Shown here: positions 1-8,307 of the stretch, in pieces
Numbering within the stretch: position 1 is the first letter of the stretch
How the letters are laid out: each line of letters begins with the position of its first letter
Source of the DNA: Porphyromonadaceae bacterium UBA4259
Lineage (GTDB): Bacteria; Bacteroidota; Bacteroidia; Bacteroidales; Muribaculaceae
Direction of reading: 5' to 3'
Assembly (NCBI GenBank): GCA_002396125.1
Contig: DGWL01000103.1
Location: 1-16,071, forward strand
Length of the DNA: 16,071 bases
Program-made: the position numbers and the translations under genes
The notes under the pieces: model-generated
The model's database searches: none
Told to the model about the DNA's origin: nothing
What the model saw: the letters and a program-made list of their open reading frames with translations, nothing else

Positions 1-30
1 CCAATAACATAATTAAATAAAAAACAACCC

Positions 31-1245
31 ATGACACTGAAATCTATAATAATGATAGCTACTGCCTGCTCACTGGCTATGGGAGCCAATGCCAAATCAA
101 TTAACAAACAACGCTTAGAAGAACGCATCGACTCGTTGATGACAAGCCACTACCGTCCCGACGCACCCGGAGCCGCATTGCTCATCGCCAAGTGGGGCAA
201 TGTGCTATATGACAAAGGCATAGGCATTGCCGACATGGCTACCGGTGAGAAAATTGACGGCAACACCGCGTTTAATATCGCCAGCATCAGCAAGCAGTTC
301 ACCGCCATTGGCGCGCTCAAGATGCAGGAAATGGGACTTATAGACCTCAACGCGAGTGTGGCGCGCTATTTTCCCGAGTTCAAGAGCAAGATATGGAAAA
401 AAGTAAAACTCAAGCACCTGCTAAGCCACAGCTCAGGAATTCCCGACGCTCGCCCACGCGACGACCGCAATTTCACTTTATTGGCCACCGACAAGGAGAG
501 CATACAGTACATGACCAACCTTGATGAGTTGCACTTTGAGCCCGGCAGCGCCTATGAGTATATTAATCCCACCTTCGATTTATTCTACCTGCTCACCGAG
601 CGCAGGAGCGGCAAGAAATTTGTTGATTTCCAGCGCAAATACCTTTTTGACAAAGCCGGCATGATTAACGTTCAGTATTTCACTCCCGAAGCTAAGATTC
701 CACACATGGCTCACGGCTACATCGTTAACGAAGATGCCGAGGTGAGCGGCGCCGATAGCGACTATGCCAAAAAGCGCGAGAAAGTTGCCAACGACTATGT
801 TGACAGTAATGGCATTCACTGGGCGGAATGCGACTACGGCGAGGAAACATTTTTTGCCACCAAGGCCGATGGTGGCATCTACACCACCACTCACGACTTT
901 CTCAAGTGGGAAAACGCGTTGCGCAAGAACATTCTTGTGAAACGATCATCTAAACGCCGCGCCTACACTCCTCACACACTGGTGAGCGGCAGCAAGTGGA
1001 GCAGTTATCAAAACCGCGACAACACATGGTACGGCTACGGCTGGTTCATCGACAAGACACCTGGCCGCGAGACTAAGATTTACCACACCGGCGACAACGG
1101 CGGTTTCCAAGCTTATGCGGCAAAATATGAGCGCAATGGCGTGAATGTGATTATGCTCGAGAACCAAAACACCGTTGACCGCTGGACTCTGCAATTAAAG
1201 ATTGAGAAAATCCTTATTGAGGAAGGGGTAATAAATAATAAATAG
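31..1245 (+). CDS. Exported serine hydrolase of the beta-lactamase/PBP-like family
   Basis: A 404-residue protein with a cleavable-looking signal peptide (hydrophobic residues 5-18, small residues up to about A21), so it probably acts in the periplasm. The class C beta-lactamase/DD-peptidase signature is present: S85-x-x-K88 in ASISKQF (nucleophile and general base), Y177-x-N179 in YEYIN, and H352-T-G354 in the position of the usual KTG/HTG box. Members of this fold (PF00144) are DD-peptidases, esterases and amide hydrolases as well as beta-lactamases, and the sequence does not fix the substrate; resistance should not be assumed. The start ATG is the only sensible one because it sits directly before the signal peptide. 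Only 30 bases of upstream sequence are in the window, so no promoter can be judged. The gene converges on the acyltransferase gene, with 19 bases between the two stop codons. Confidence 0.85.
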   Translation: MTLKSIIMIATACSLAMGANAKSINKQRLEERIDSLMTSHYRPDAPGAALLIAKWGNVLYDKGIGIADMATGEKIDGNTAFNIASISKQFTAIGALKMQEMGLIDLNASVARYFPEFKSKIWKKVKLKHLLSHSSGIPDARPRDDRNFTLLATDKESIQYMTNLDELHFEPGSAYEYINPTFDLFYLLTERRSGKKFVDFQRKYLFDKAGMINVQYFTPEAKIPHMAHGYIVNEDAEVSGADSDYAKKREKVANDYVDSNGIHWAECDYGEETFFATKADGGIYTTTHDFLKWENALRKNILVKRSSKRRAYTPHTLVSGSKWSSYQNRDNTWYGYGWFIDKTPGRETKIYHTGDNGGFQAYAAKYERNGVNVIMLENQNTVDRWTLQLKIEKILIEEGVINNK

Positions 1246-1250
1246 GTTGC

Positions 1251-1268
1251 CTGATTATCAACAATCAG
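1251..1268. terminator. Possible bidirectional hairpin between convergent genes
   Basis: A perfect six-base inverted repeat (CTGATT, six-base loop, AATCAG) lies between the convergent stop codons and overlaps the stop of the minus-strand acyltransferase gene. There is no clear T-run on either side, so it is only a weak candidate terminator. Confidence 0.3.
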
Positions 1269-2821
1269 AACTGGAAATAGATGAATGGTTGTATTTCGCT
1301 GGTTTTCACTTGAATGATGACCACGATGATAAAAACCAGAGCGATGACATAGAGGAAAGCGGGCATCTTGACAAAGGCACGCTTGCAACGTTGCGACACT
1401 GCATCGGGCACAAAATGAAGGATATAGCCCAGCGCAATGAGGATGAACACGCGCCAATAGTTGGCAACAACGTCGACCAGCACCTCGGGATGGAAACTGG
1501 TGGCTATTTGCGACAGCATGATGCCCAAGTTGCCCCAATTACCCTCGTAGAAGAGCCCATGCCAAGTGATATCGGCATTGCGGAAGAGCAACCAGGCAAA
1601 AATCACAAAGTGGAAGGTGACAAAGACCATGAGCGAGTTCCACGCCTTGCTGTTGGTGAAGCTCCAGCCTTTAGAGATGCTCATCCACACCTTGTGCAAC
1701 GCCAGCGCTATGCCATGCAATGCACCCCAAAAGACGAAGTTCAGCGATGCCCCATGCCACAAGCCTCCCAGCAACATGGTGATAAACAGGTTGAAATACT
1801 GACGCAACTTGCCCTTGCGGTTTCCACCCATCGAAATGTAGACATAATCGCGCAGCCACGTGCTTAGCGAGATGTGCCAACGGCGCCAAAAGTCGGTTAC
1901 CGACACCGCCTTGTAGGGATTATTGAAGTTGATGTTGAAACGGAATCCCATGAGTAGCGCAAGGCCTATCGCCATGTCGCTGTAGCCTGAGAAATCGCAG
2001 TAGATTTGCAGTCCGTAGCCATAAGCTCCCAGCAGGTTCTCAATGCCGCTGAACTGGATGGGATTCTCAAACACTCGCTCCACAAAGTTGATGCTGATGT
2101 AATCGCTGATTACCGCCTTCTTGAACAAACCAATAATCACAAACCAGAAGCCAAGTCCAAGCATCTCGCGCGTGACACGAATGGGACGGTACATCTGTGG
2201 CAGGAAATCGGCGGCACGCACAATTGGGCCGGCAACCAGCTGTGGGAAGAACGACACGTAGAAAGCGTAATCGAGCAGATTGTCGACAGGCTTAATCTTG
2301 CGACGATAGATGTCGATGATGTAGCTCAGCGACTGAAAAGTGAAGAATGATATTCCCACCGGCAAGAAGATGTTGAGGTCGTGCCACGGATTTCCACTGA
2401 TTTCGGCCCAAAGCTGACCAAAGAAATTGGTGTATTTGAAATATCCAAGCAACCCCAGGTCGACAAGCAAACTAGTGAGCACCAGCAACTTGCGCTTAAC
2501 GCGCCCTTGTGTAGAATCGATCAGCTCGCCAATGATATAATCGCTGCACGTGACAATGGCTATGAGAAAGAAATACACCCCACTGCTCTTGTAGTAGAAA
2601 TAGTAGCTGAACGCCACCACAAATAGCGTGCGAGGCAACGACTTCTTGCTTAACAGGGCATAGATGACAATGAAAATGGTAAACATGCACATGAACAGGC
2701 CGCTCGAGAAGATGAGCGGAGCCTTCTCGTCGTAGGCCAACTGTTGCAGCAACATGCCCGAATCGAGCGTGCCAAACTGCAACTGCAAGTAGCTTAATAT
2801 GTCGTTCCACAGTTTTTCCAT
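1265..2821 (-). CDS. MBOAT-family membrane O-acyltransferase (AlgI/DltB-like)
   Basis: A 518-residue polytopic membrane protein with many hydrophobic segments (for example about 43-57, 65-95, 115-127, 222-240, 342-360). It carries the MBOAT signature: DFWRRWHISLS at 310-320, then WLRDYVYISMGGNRKG, and the invariant histidine H356 in GGLWHGAS. The family passes acyl groups across the membrane to extracytoplasmic polysaccharides; the AlgI/PatA branch works with a partner SGNH protein. The gene starts 11 bases after the stop of the SGNH-like gene, so the two are almost certainly co-transcribed. That pairing supports acetylation of an exported glycan. The actual polymer (capsule, peptidoglycan, exopolysaccharide) cannot be read from the sequence. 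The length fits AlgI-type proteins and nothing appears broken. Confidence 0.92.
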   Translation of the reverse strand: MEKLWNDILSYLQLQFGTLDSGMLLQQLAYDEKAPLIFSSGLFMCMFTIFIVIYALLSKKSLPRTLFVVAFSYYFYYKSSGVYFFLIAIVTCSDYIIGELIDSTQGRVKRKLLVLTSLLVDLGLLGYFKYTNFFGQLWAEISGNPWHDLNIFLPVGISFFTFQSLSYIIDIYRRKIKPVDNLLDYAFYVSFFPQLVAGPIVRAADFLPQMYRPIRVTREMLGLGFWFVIIGLFKKAVISDYISINFVERVFENPIQFSGIENLLGAYGYGLQIYCDFSGYSDMAIGLALLMGFRFNINFNNPYKAVSVTDFWRRWHISLSTWLRDYVYISMGGNRKGKLRQYFNLFITMLLGGLWHGASLNFVFWGALHGIALALHKVWMSISKGWSFTNSKAWNSLMVFVTFHFVIFAWLLFRNADITWHGLFYEGNWGNLGIMLSQIATSFHPEVLVDVVANYWRVFILIALGYILHFVPDAVSQRCKRAFVKMPAFLYVIALVFIIVVIIQVKTSEIQPFIYFQF

Positions 2822-2832
2822 TGTGCCGTGTG

Positions 2833-4287
2833 TTATCTAGTTTCAAATCCCAGCATTAGCGCATCATACAGGTAGCGCGCAATGCGGTCGCCACCGCGGT
2901 GAGTGATGTGGGTGTAATCGCTGTTGGCCTCACCATTGCGCACCATGTTCACTATGCTACCCTCGCCACCCATGGCCTCATAGAGGTCCCAAAAGGCCAC
3001 GCGGCTGTTGATAGCTACTCGTTTTTGTGCCTGAATGAGCCCCAGCACCCCAGGCATGGTCTTCCAACCACTGGCAGTTCTCTCCTCGCGGTCGCTACAT
3101 CCCACCACCAGCACGCTGGTGCCGGGCATAGTGTTCTTGATATTGTTGATGGCTGCGGTGAGAGTGTTGCAGTAGGCTGTGTAGGCGCTGCTGTTGTGAC
3201 CGGCAATGTTGAGACCATACATTATAATCACCAGGTCGTAATGGCGCACCTGATTAAAGGCACTCATCATGCTACCGGTTATTTTGCTCAAGTGATTGCC
3301 TCGCGAGGCACGCAACGACAGGTTGTCGACTATCACGCCACGGTCGCAGTCCATCGAAGTCCCAAGGAACACCATGTTGCCGGGGTTAGACACTGTCCAT
3401 TTCACCTGCTTGATGTCGCCCTGCACCACAGCATGCCCAATGAGCGACGACGACTGCAGGTTGAAGTGAGTGGTATCGGTGCCGTTGACAACAGCAGTGG
3501 CATAGCACGAACCCGTGCCACTGACAAAATAGAACGACGAACTGGTGCATGAGGCCGCATGCTGGTAGGGATTGCCAATGCCTTTAGCCATTACCCAAGC
3601 TCCGGGACCGGCATTGAAGTAGTTGCCTGTGATGTTATTATAGGTGTCGCCATAGCCGCTGCGGTCAACAGCCTTGTGAGGAGTCCACCCACCGAATGTC
3701 TGCTTCACCGTGCGCCTGAAGTCGGCGGTTATTGAAGTCATGGGCAAGTAGCCCACGCCACAACCGCCAAATCGTTGCTGCAGCAACTCGCGAAGTTTAG
3801 ACGTGAGAATGTCTCCCTCAATAAATGAGTCGCCCAGCACAGCGATGCGCACAGGTCTGCCCGCCGCTTGCGCCAATGCCTGATAAAATGCCGTCATGTT
3901 GCCTCGCCCTGTGTCATCACCCAAGTCGATGATGCTTGTGATTCCACTACGCGTGACGGTGACCTCGGCCTTGGCGTTGATAATGGAGTCCTCCACAGTA
4001 ATCACGTTGCCATGCTTGTCGCGCGTGAGTCGCGAGCCCTCAAGCACAGGCAAATTGCTTGCCGAGTCGGTTTTAGCCATCCCGGCCGGTGAACTGCCAT
4101 TCATTTTCACGCTGCTGATAGAGTCGAGCAAGTGAAGTGCCGAGTCGTTCCTGACATCGGCGAGCAGGTCGACTTTGCGCATGCTCCAGTCGCCCACGTT
4201 AATAGCCGGCAACCAGTACAAGCCCAGTAGCACCAGCACTGCCGCCAGCACTATCGCAACCACACTGCTCAGATAGTTTTTCTCCAT
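2833..4287 (-). CDS. Membrane-anchored SGNH/GDSL-like O-acetylation partner
   Basis: A 484-residue protein with a single N-terminal hydrophobic segment (about 8-25) that could be an anchor or signal, followed by an exported region. An SGNH hydrolase fold is indicated by block I, AVLGDSFIEGD, with the nucleophile serine at S154, and by a C-terminal D457-x-x-H460 (DYTH) that completes the triad. About 120 residues lie between the anchor and the GDS block and have no recognised domain. In AlgJ/AlgX- and PatB-type systems, such proteins take acetyl groups delivered by an MBOAT protein and place them on a glycan, or remove them. The next gene is an MBOAT acyltransferase, so transfer is the more likely role. 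ATG at 4287 directly precedes the membrane segment and follows a strong Bacteroidetes promoter. Whether it acts as transferase or esterase is not decided here. Confidence 0.85.
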   Translation of the reverse strand: MEKNYLSSVVAIVLAAVLVLLGLYWLPAINVGDWSMRKVDLLADVRNDSALHLLDSISSVKMNGSSPAGMAKTDSASNLPVLEGSRLTRDKHGNVITVEDSIINAKAEVTVTRSGITSIIDLGDDTGRGNMTAFYQALAQAAGRPVRIAVLGDSFIEGDILTSKLRELLQQRFGGCGVGYLPMTSITADFRRTVKQTFGGWTPHKAVDRSGYGDTYNNITGNYFNAGPGAWVMAKGIGNPYQHAASCTSSSFYFVSGTGSCYATAVVNGTDTTHFNLQSSSLIGHAVVQGDIKQVKWTVSNPGNMVFLGTSMDCDRGVIVDNLSLRASRGNHLSKITGSMMSAFNQVRHYDLVIIMYGLNIAGHNSSAYTAYCNTLTAAINNIKNTMPGTSVLVVGCSDREERTASGWKTMPGVLGLIQAQKRVAINSRVAFWDLYEAMGGEGSIVNMVRNGEANSDYTHITHRGGDRIARYLYDALMLGFETR

Positions 4288-4310
4288 TTACTCGTCGTTG
4301 AAAAATCGTG

Positions 4311-4341
4311 CAAAGGTAATGGTTTTTGAATGTTTGGCAAA
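4311..4341 (-). promoter_or_regulatory. Promoter for the SGNH-MBOAT operon
   Basis: Reading the minus strand, TTTG (4338-4341) is followed after 19 bases by TACCTTTG (4311-4318), a full match to the Bacteroidetes sigma consensus TAnnTTTG. The ATG at 4287 lies 23 bases downstream of the box. This separates the operon from the LtaS-like gene that ends at 4420. Confidence 0.75.
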
Positions 4342-4419
4342 GAAGAATTGCGACAAAAAAACAGTAGTTTTTTTAAACCACTGGTTGTCAATGACAAAAA
4401 AGATTGTTGCCCTGTAATG

Positions 4420-6222
4420 TCATCGTGCAGGGAAATGGTTGGCATGGATGAGCACCTCATTTACACTCCACGCCTGCGCCTGCTGCCGCTGCATCGAAGA
4501 CAACCCCTGGAGCTCATCGGGCGATGTGGCGACCGATGTCACATCGAAGCGCAAGATACTGTGTCCGAGCCCCTTCCACCTGCTATAGGCATTAAGCCCC
4601 ATCACGTCGAGCAAGGTGGGAAAGACGTCAACTTGCCCAATGGGGCCAGCCACATTCTTGCCACGCGCAGCGTTGAGCACCAGCAACACGCATTCATTGC
4701 CGTCGCGGCTGATTGCCGGTCGCCCTGCCGGGTCGTCGTCGACCCACTCGTTGTGGTCGCTGGCAATGACAACCACCGAGTGGTCGTAGAGGCCACACAG
4801 CTTGAGCCGGTGCAGGAAGATACCCAGCTGAGTATCGAAATAGTGGGTTTTCTCAAGATAGTTACGCACTGCCGGCGTGTACTGCTTGCTGCTCGAAATC
4901 CAGGTGGGAATGCGCCACTGGCCGTCGTAGGGGCTGTGCATCACTCCGGTGAACAACTGGGCCATGAATGGCTGTTGCTGCCTGGGCAGATAGCTTGCAG
5001 CAAAGTCCATCACCACCTTGTCGATGAGGTAATCGCAGGCCTCAAGCTGCTCATGAAGCTCGGGTGCGTGATAGAGAGTGTCGAAGCCATAGGCACGCGA
5101 CATGCCTTCCACATTCCATAGCCCGGCCTCATCGCCACACATCTCCACCGTCTTGTAGCCTCGCGCCTTCAATGTCTTGGCCAGCGAAGGGAATGATCGA
5201 TTGCTGAACTCCACCGCCACCGACTTGTCGAGCAGGGGAAGCAAGCCGGTTTGATAAATGAATTTTCCATCGCTCGAACGCCCGTTCTTGGCTTGTGACA
5301 GCATGTTGAGACACACAATATTGGCAGCAGTGTCGGCAGCCAGAGCGTTGAGAGTGGGCGTGACAGGACGACCGTCAATGTCGAGGTTCACCGCCCACGC
5401 GTTTAGCGACTCCACCATAATGAAAATAAGGTTGGGGCGCGAGATGGTTGTTGCGTAGGGGTTATCGGTGTAATGAGGGCATTGCCCGTCGACAAAAGCA
5501 GTTGCTTGCTCTATATCTTCACGGCTTGGCCCGCCAAGGTCAATGGCAGTGTAAAAGCAATAGAGCGCATAGGGCGTGGCACCGTTGTGCATCACATAGT
5601 TGCGATGACGGCCACCCAAGCGCGTGTAGCGGCTGACGAATGCGTCGTGCAGGTCGTCGTAGTTCTGCCGGTTGGTTAAGTAAATACTCGTGGTTATCAC
5701 CAGCCGCATCACCACATAGACCACAAGGCTTGCCACCATTAGCCACCAGTGGCGGTTAGGAGCCTTCTCCACCAGTCCCTTGCGGCTCATTAGCCAAGCT
5801 GCGGCATGCGCAACCAGCGGCAACAAGAGCGCAACCAGTGCCCTCTTGGAAATGGTGCCCATGACACTGTGGAAAAGCGTTGGCGACATGTTTCCTACCA
5901 TCAAGAACGACGAGAAAGGCATCAGGTCGTGATAGCTGGTGTAATACACAATCTGCGCAAAACCCCACACGGCCACCAGCCACAGCACCACCAGCGCATA
6001 GAGTCGCCGGCGACGGCGCAACGCCCAGTAGGGAGCGAGCAGCAGGATTGCATCGGCAAGAGCGTTGAAGAAGAACTTGCACAATGGCTGGTGAGTGATT
6101 GAGCCAAACATGTCGCGAGTGACGGCTAGCGACACCAGCATGAGCTGCACAATAATCACTGCGGTGGCAATCAAGTAGAACGCCACCACAGGTTTTTTAA
6201 TATTGTGCTTTATTTGTTTCAA
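4420..6222 (-). CDS. LtaS/sulfatase-fold membrane phosphotransferase-like protein
   Basis: A 600-residue protein with about five membrane helices in the first 185 residues and a periplasmic alkaline-phosphatase-superfamily domain from about 262. Visible landmarks are NLIFIMVES with a metal-ligand glutamate (E271), NGRSSDGKF with S316 in the place of the nucleophilic threonine of lipoteichoic acid synthase, a downstream H429 (MHSPY), and D489-H490 in ASDHNE. Family members transfer glycerol-phosphate or phosphoethanolamine onto envelope polymers or lipids, or hydrolyse sulfate or phosphate esters. Topology favours transfer at the outer face of the inner membrane. The acceptor is unknown. Gram-negative Bacteroidales do not make classical lipoteichoic acid. 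The frame opens only at TTG (6222), since an in-frame stop lies three codons upstream; the next ATG, at residue 28, would cut into the first helix. It lies 41 bases after lysS and is probably co-transcribed. Confidence 0.8.
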   Translation of the reverse strand: MKQIKHNIKKPVVAFYLIATAVIIVQLMLVSLAVTRDMFGSITHQPLCKFFFNALADAILLLAPYWALRRRRRLYALVVLWLVAVWGFAQIVYYTSYHDLMPFSSFLMVGNMSPTLFHSVMGTISKRALVALLLPLVAHAAAWLMSRKGLVEKAPNRHWWLMVASLVVYVVMRLVITTSIYLTNRQNYDDLHDAFVSRYTRLGGRHRNYVMHNGATPYALYCFYTAIDLGGPSREDIEQATAFVDGQCPHYTDNPYATTISRPNLIFIMVESLNAWAVNLDIDGRPVTPTLNALAADTAANIVCLNMLSQAKNGRSSDGKFIYQTGLLPLLDKSVAVEFSNRSFPSLAKTLKARGYKTVEMCGDEAGLWNVEGMSRAYGFDTLYHAPELHEQLEACDYLIDKVVMDFAASYLPRQQQPFMAQLFTGVMHSPYDGQWRIPTWISSSKQYTPAVRNYLEKTHYFDTQLGIFLHRLKLCGLYDHSVVVIASDHNEWVDDDPAGRPAISRDGNECVLLVLNAARGKNVAGPIGQVDVFPTLLDVMGLNAYSRWKGLGHSILRFDVTSVATSPDELQGLSSMQRQQAQAWSVNEVLIHANHFPAR

Positions 6223-6252
6223 AACATTCTATTCAATGTTTTCAAGAATGTT
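6223..6252 (-). promoter_or_regulatory. Hairpin abutting the TTG start codon
   Basis: On the minus strand, AACATTCT (6245-6252) and AGAATGTT (6223-6230) form a perfect eight-base stem with a 14-base loop. The 3' arm ends exactly one base before the TTG start of the LtaS-like gene. It could limit ribosome access or attenuate read-through from lysS. No T-run follows, so a simple terminator is less likely. Confidence 0.35.
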
Positions 6253-6263
6253 CTGCCAGTGTC

Positions 6264-7997
6264 TTATTGCTTGGCTGCCTCAACCCAGCGCTTAACATCG
6301 TCGGGCATGGGGTTCTTGTAGCCGAGCTTGTACTTCTTGTTTATCTCGAGCAGGTCTTGGAACAACTTGCCTGGCTTCTCCAGCGAGCCTAGTGCCTCAA
6401 CGGTGAGGATGCCAGCCTTTTGGATGGGGGCTACCCACTCGGCCGGCACGCCAATGGCAGTAAAGGCTTCTTCCTTGTCGCGGTGGGGCACCTTCTCGGG
6501 ACGCATCTGCGGGAACAAGAGCACGTCCTGGATGTAGCTATTGCCGGTCATGAGCATCACCAAGCGGTCAATGCCTATGCCAATGCCACTTGTGGGAGGC
6601 ATGCCATATTGCAGCGCACGCAGGAAGTCTTGATCGATTATCATTGCCTCATCGTCGCCCTTGTCGGCCAGTCGCATCTGCTCCTTGAAGCGCTCTTCTT
6701 GATCGATGGGGTCGTTGAGCTCACTATAGGCGTTGGCAAGTTCTTTACCGTTAACCATGAGCTCAAAGCGCTCGGTGAGGCCCGGCTTACTGCGGTGCAT
6801 CTTGGTGAGCGGCGACATTTCCACGGGGTAATCGATGATAAAGGTGGGCTGAATGAAATCACCCTCGCAAGTTTCACCAAAGATTTCGTCGATAAGCTTG
6901 CCCTTGCCCATTGTCTCATCGGTCTCGATGCCTAGCTTGGCGCAAACCTCGCGCAACTGTGCCTCGTCCATGCCGGCCACATCATAGCCGGTCTTCTCCT
7001 TGATGGCATCGAGGATGGGCAAGCGACGGAATGGTGCCTTGAAGCTGATGGTCTTGCCATCAATTTCCACCTCGGGCTTGCCGTTGACTGCTACACAGAT
7101 GGTCTCCAGCAACTGCTCGGTGAACGACATCATCCAGTTGTAATCCTTATATTGAACATAGAGCTCCATGCAGGTGAACTCGGGGTTGTGGTTGCGGTCC
7201 ATGCCCTCGTTGCGGAAGTTCTTGCCTATCTCATACACGCCTTCAAAGCCGCCCACAATAAGGCGCTTCAAGTAAAGCTCGGTGGCGATGCGCATGTACA
7301 TGTCGATGCCCAGCGCGTTGAAATGAGTGATAAACGGACGGGCACTGGCACCACCGGCAATGGCTTGCAGTGTGGGGGTCTCCACCTCGGTGTAGCCAGC
7401 CTCATCGAGCACGCGACGCATGGTGCGAACCACCGTGGCACGCTTGATGAAGGTGTCCTTAACACCCTCGTTAACAACCAGGTCGACATAGCGCTGGCGA
7501 TAACGCAACTCAGGATCATCAAAGGAGTCGTAGGTCACGCCATCTTTAACCTTGACGATGGGCAGTGGTTTGAGGCTCTTGCTCAACACCTTGAGTTGCT
7601 GCGCATGAACACTGATTTCGCCTGTCTGAGTGCGGAACACATAGCCCTCAATGCCCACAAAGTCGCCTATGTCGAGCAACTTCTTGAACACCACGTTGTA
7701 GAGGTCTTTATTCTCATCTTGGCACAAGTCGTCGCGGCTAATATAGACTTGCACTCGGCCACGCGAGTCCTTGAGCTCCATGAACGATGCCTTACCCATG
7801 ATGCGGCGGCTCATGATGCGGCCGGCAATGCTCACCTGGCGGGGCTCGTCATCGTCGTTGAACCGCTCCTTGATGTCATCGCTCCAAGCGTTTACAACCC
7901 ATTCGGCTGCCGGATAAGGGTCTATGCCCAACTCACGCAACTGGTATAAACTGTTACGCCTAACTATCTCTTGTTCGCTAAGTTCTAAAATATTCAT
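6264..7997 (-). CDS. lysS: Lysyl-tRNA synthetase, class II
   Basis: A 577-residue cytoplasmic enzyme that charges tRNA(Lys) with lysine using ATP. An N-terminal OB-fold anticodon-binding domain (about 55-145) is followed by the class II catalytic core: motif 2 FRNEGMDRNHNPEF (261-274) and motif 3 GIGIGIDR (471-478). It is longer than the roughly 505-residue E. coli enzyme because of about 75 extra C-terminal residues (from about 503), an extension I recall from Bacteroidetes LysS. The frame can be opened 12 codons earlier at 8033. ATG at 7997 (MNILELSEQE) is preferred because it matches the family N-terminus and leaves a 40-base leader after the promoter box. The LtaS-like gene follows on the same strand. 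Confidence 0.97.
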   Translation of the reverse strand: MNILELSEQEIVRRNSLYQLRELGIDPYPAAEWVVNAWSDDIKERFNDDDEPRQVSIAGRIMSRRIMGKASFMELKDSRGRVQVYISRDDLCQDENKDLYNVVFKKLLDIGDFVGIEGYVFRTQTGEISVHAQQLKVLSKSLKPLPIVKVKDGVTYDSFDDPELRYRQRYVDLVVNEGVKDTFIKRATVVRTMRRVLDEAGYTEVETPTLQAIAGGASARPFITHFNALGIDMYMRIATELYLKRLIVGGFEGVYEIGKNFRNEGMDRNHNPEFTCMELYVQYKDYNWMMSFTEQLLETICVAVNGKPEVEIDGKTISFKAPFRRLPILDAIKEKTGYDVAGMDEAQLREVCAKLGIETDETMGKGKLIDEIFGETCEGDFIQPTFIIDYPVEMSPLTKMHRSKPGLTERFELMVNGKELANAYSELNDPIDQEERFKEQMRLADKGDDEAMIIDQDFLRALQYGMPPTSGIGIGIDRLVMLMTGNSYIQDVLLFPQMRPEKVPHRDKEEAFTAIGVPAEWVAPIQKAGILTVEALGSLEKPGKLFQDLLEINKKYKLGYKNPMPDDVKRWVEAAKQ

Positions 7998-8037
7998 ATT
8001 GTAGATTTTGAGTTTTAATCGGTAGATTTTCAAAATG

Positions 8038-8045
8038 CAAAGTTA
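8038..8045 (-). promoter_or_regulatory. lysS promoter -7 box
   Basis: The minus strand reads TAACTTTG, a perfect TAnnTTTG box, 40 bases upstream of the chosen lysS ATG. The -33 box is not convincing: a TTG lies about 25 bases further up. The box marks the left edge of the AT-rich island. Confidence 0.55.
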
Positions 8046-8307
8046 CAACATTTTTTTGTATACTACGCCACAAGTACTGCAAAATCAAGAAAATAAAGAA
8101 AAAGTAACTCCTGCACAAGCCACAAACACATCCGCAACTCAATAGAAACATAACAATCTATAGAATCTCAAAGGCGAAATGTAACCATTCTAGTCCACTC
8201 TGACATTATGCCTAAGATAAGAAATAAACACAGGTAACTCAACACTCCTAACACAAAGATCAGATAGGCCAACAAAAATCAGCACCCAATGTATTTATTT
8301 TTCCATT
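8046..8307. other. AT-rich intergenic stretch downstream of the DpnI-like gene
   Basis: Both strands were read for coding remnants, RNA genes and terminators. No frame of useful length, no methyltransferase motif such as DPPY and no hairpin with a T-run was found. One GATC occurs near 8259. It seems to be the non-coding end of the island. Confidence 0.5.

Noticed and set aside
2899..3552. 217-codon + strand frame inside the SGNH-like gene
   Set aside because: Composition is typical of an antisense shadow, and there is no promoter or family signature.
4330..5121. 263-codon + strand frame antisense to the LtaS-like gene
   Set aside because: The translation is rich in H, R and C with no domain pattern, and the opposite strand carries recognisable catalytic motifs.
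7152..7949. 265-codon open frame on the + strand
   Set aside because: It lies antisense inside lysS, whose family match is unambiguous; GC-rich codon use leaves the opposite strand open.
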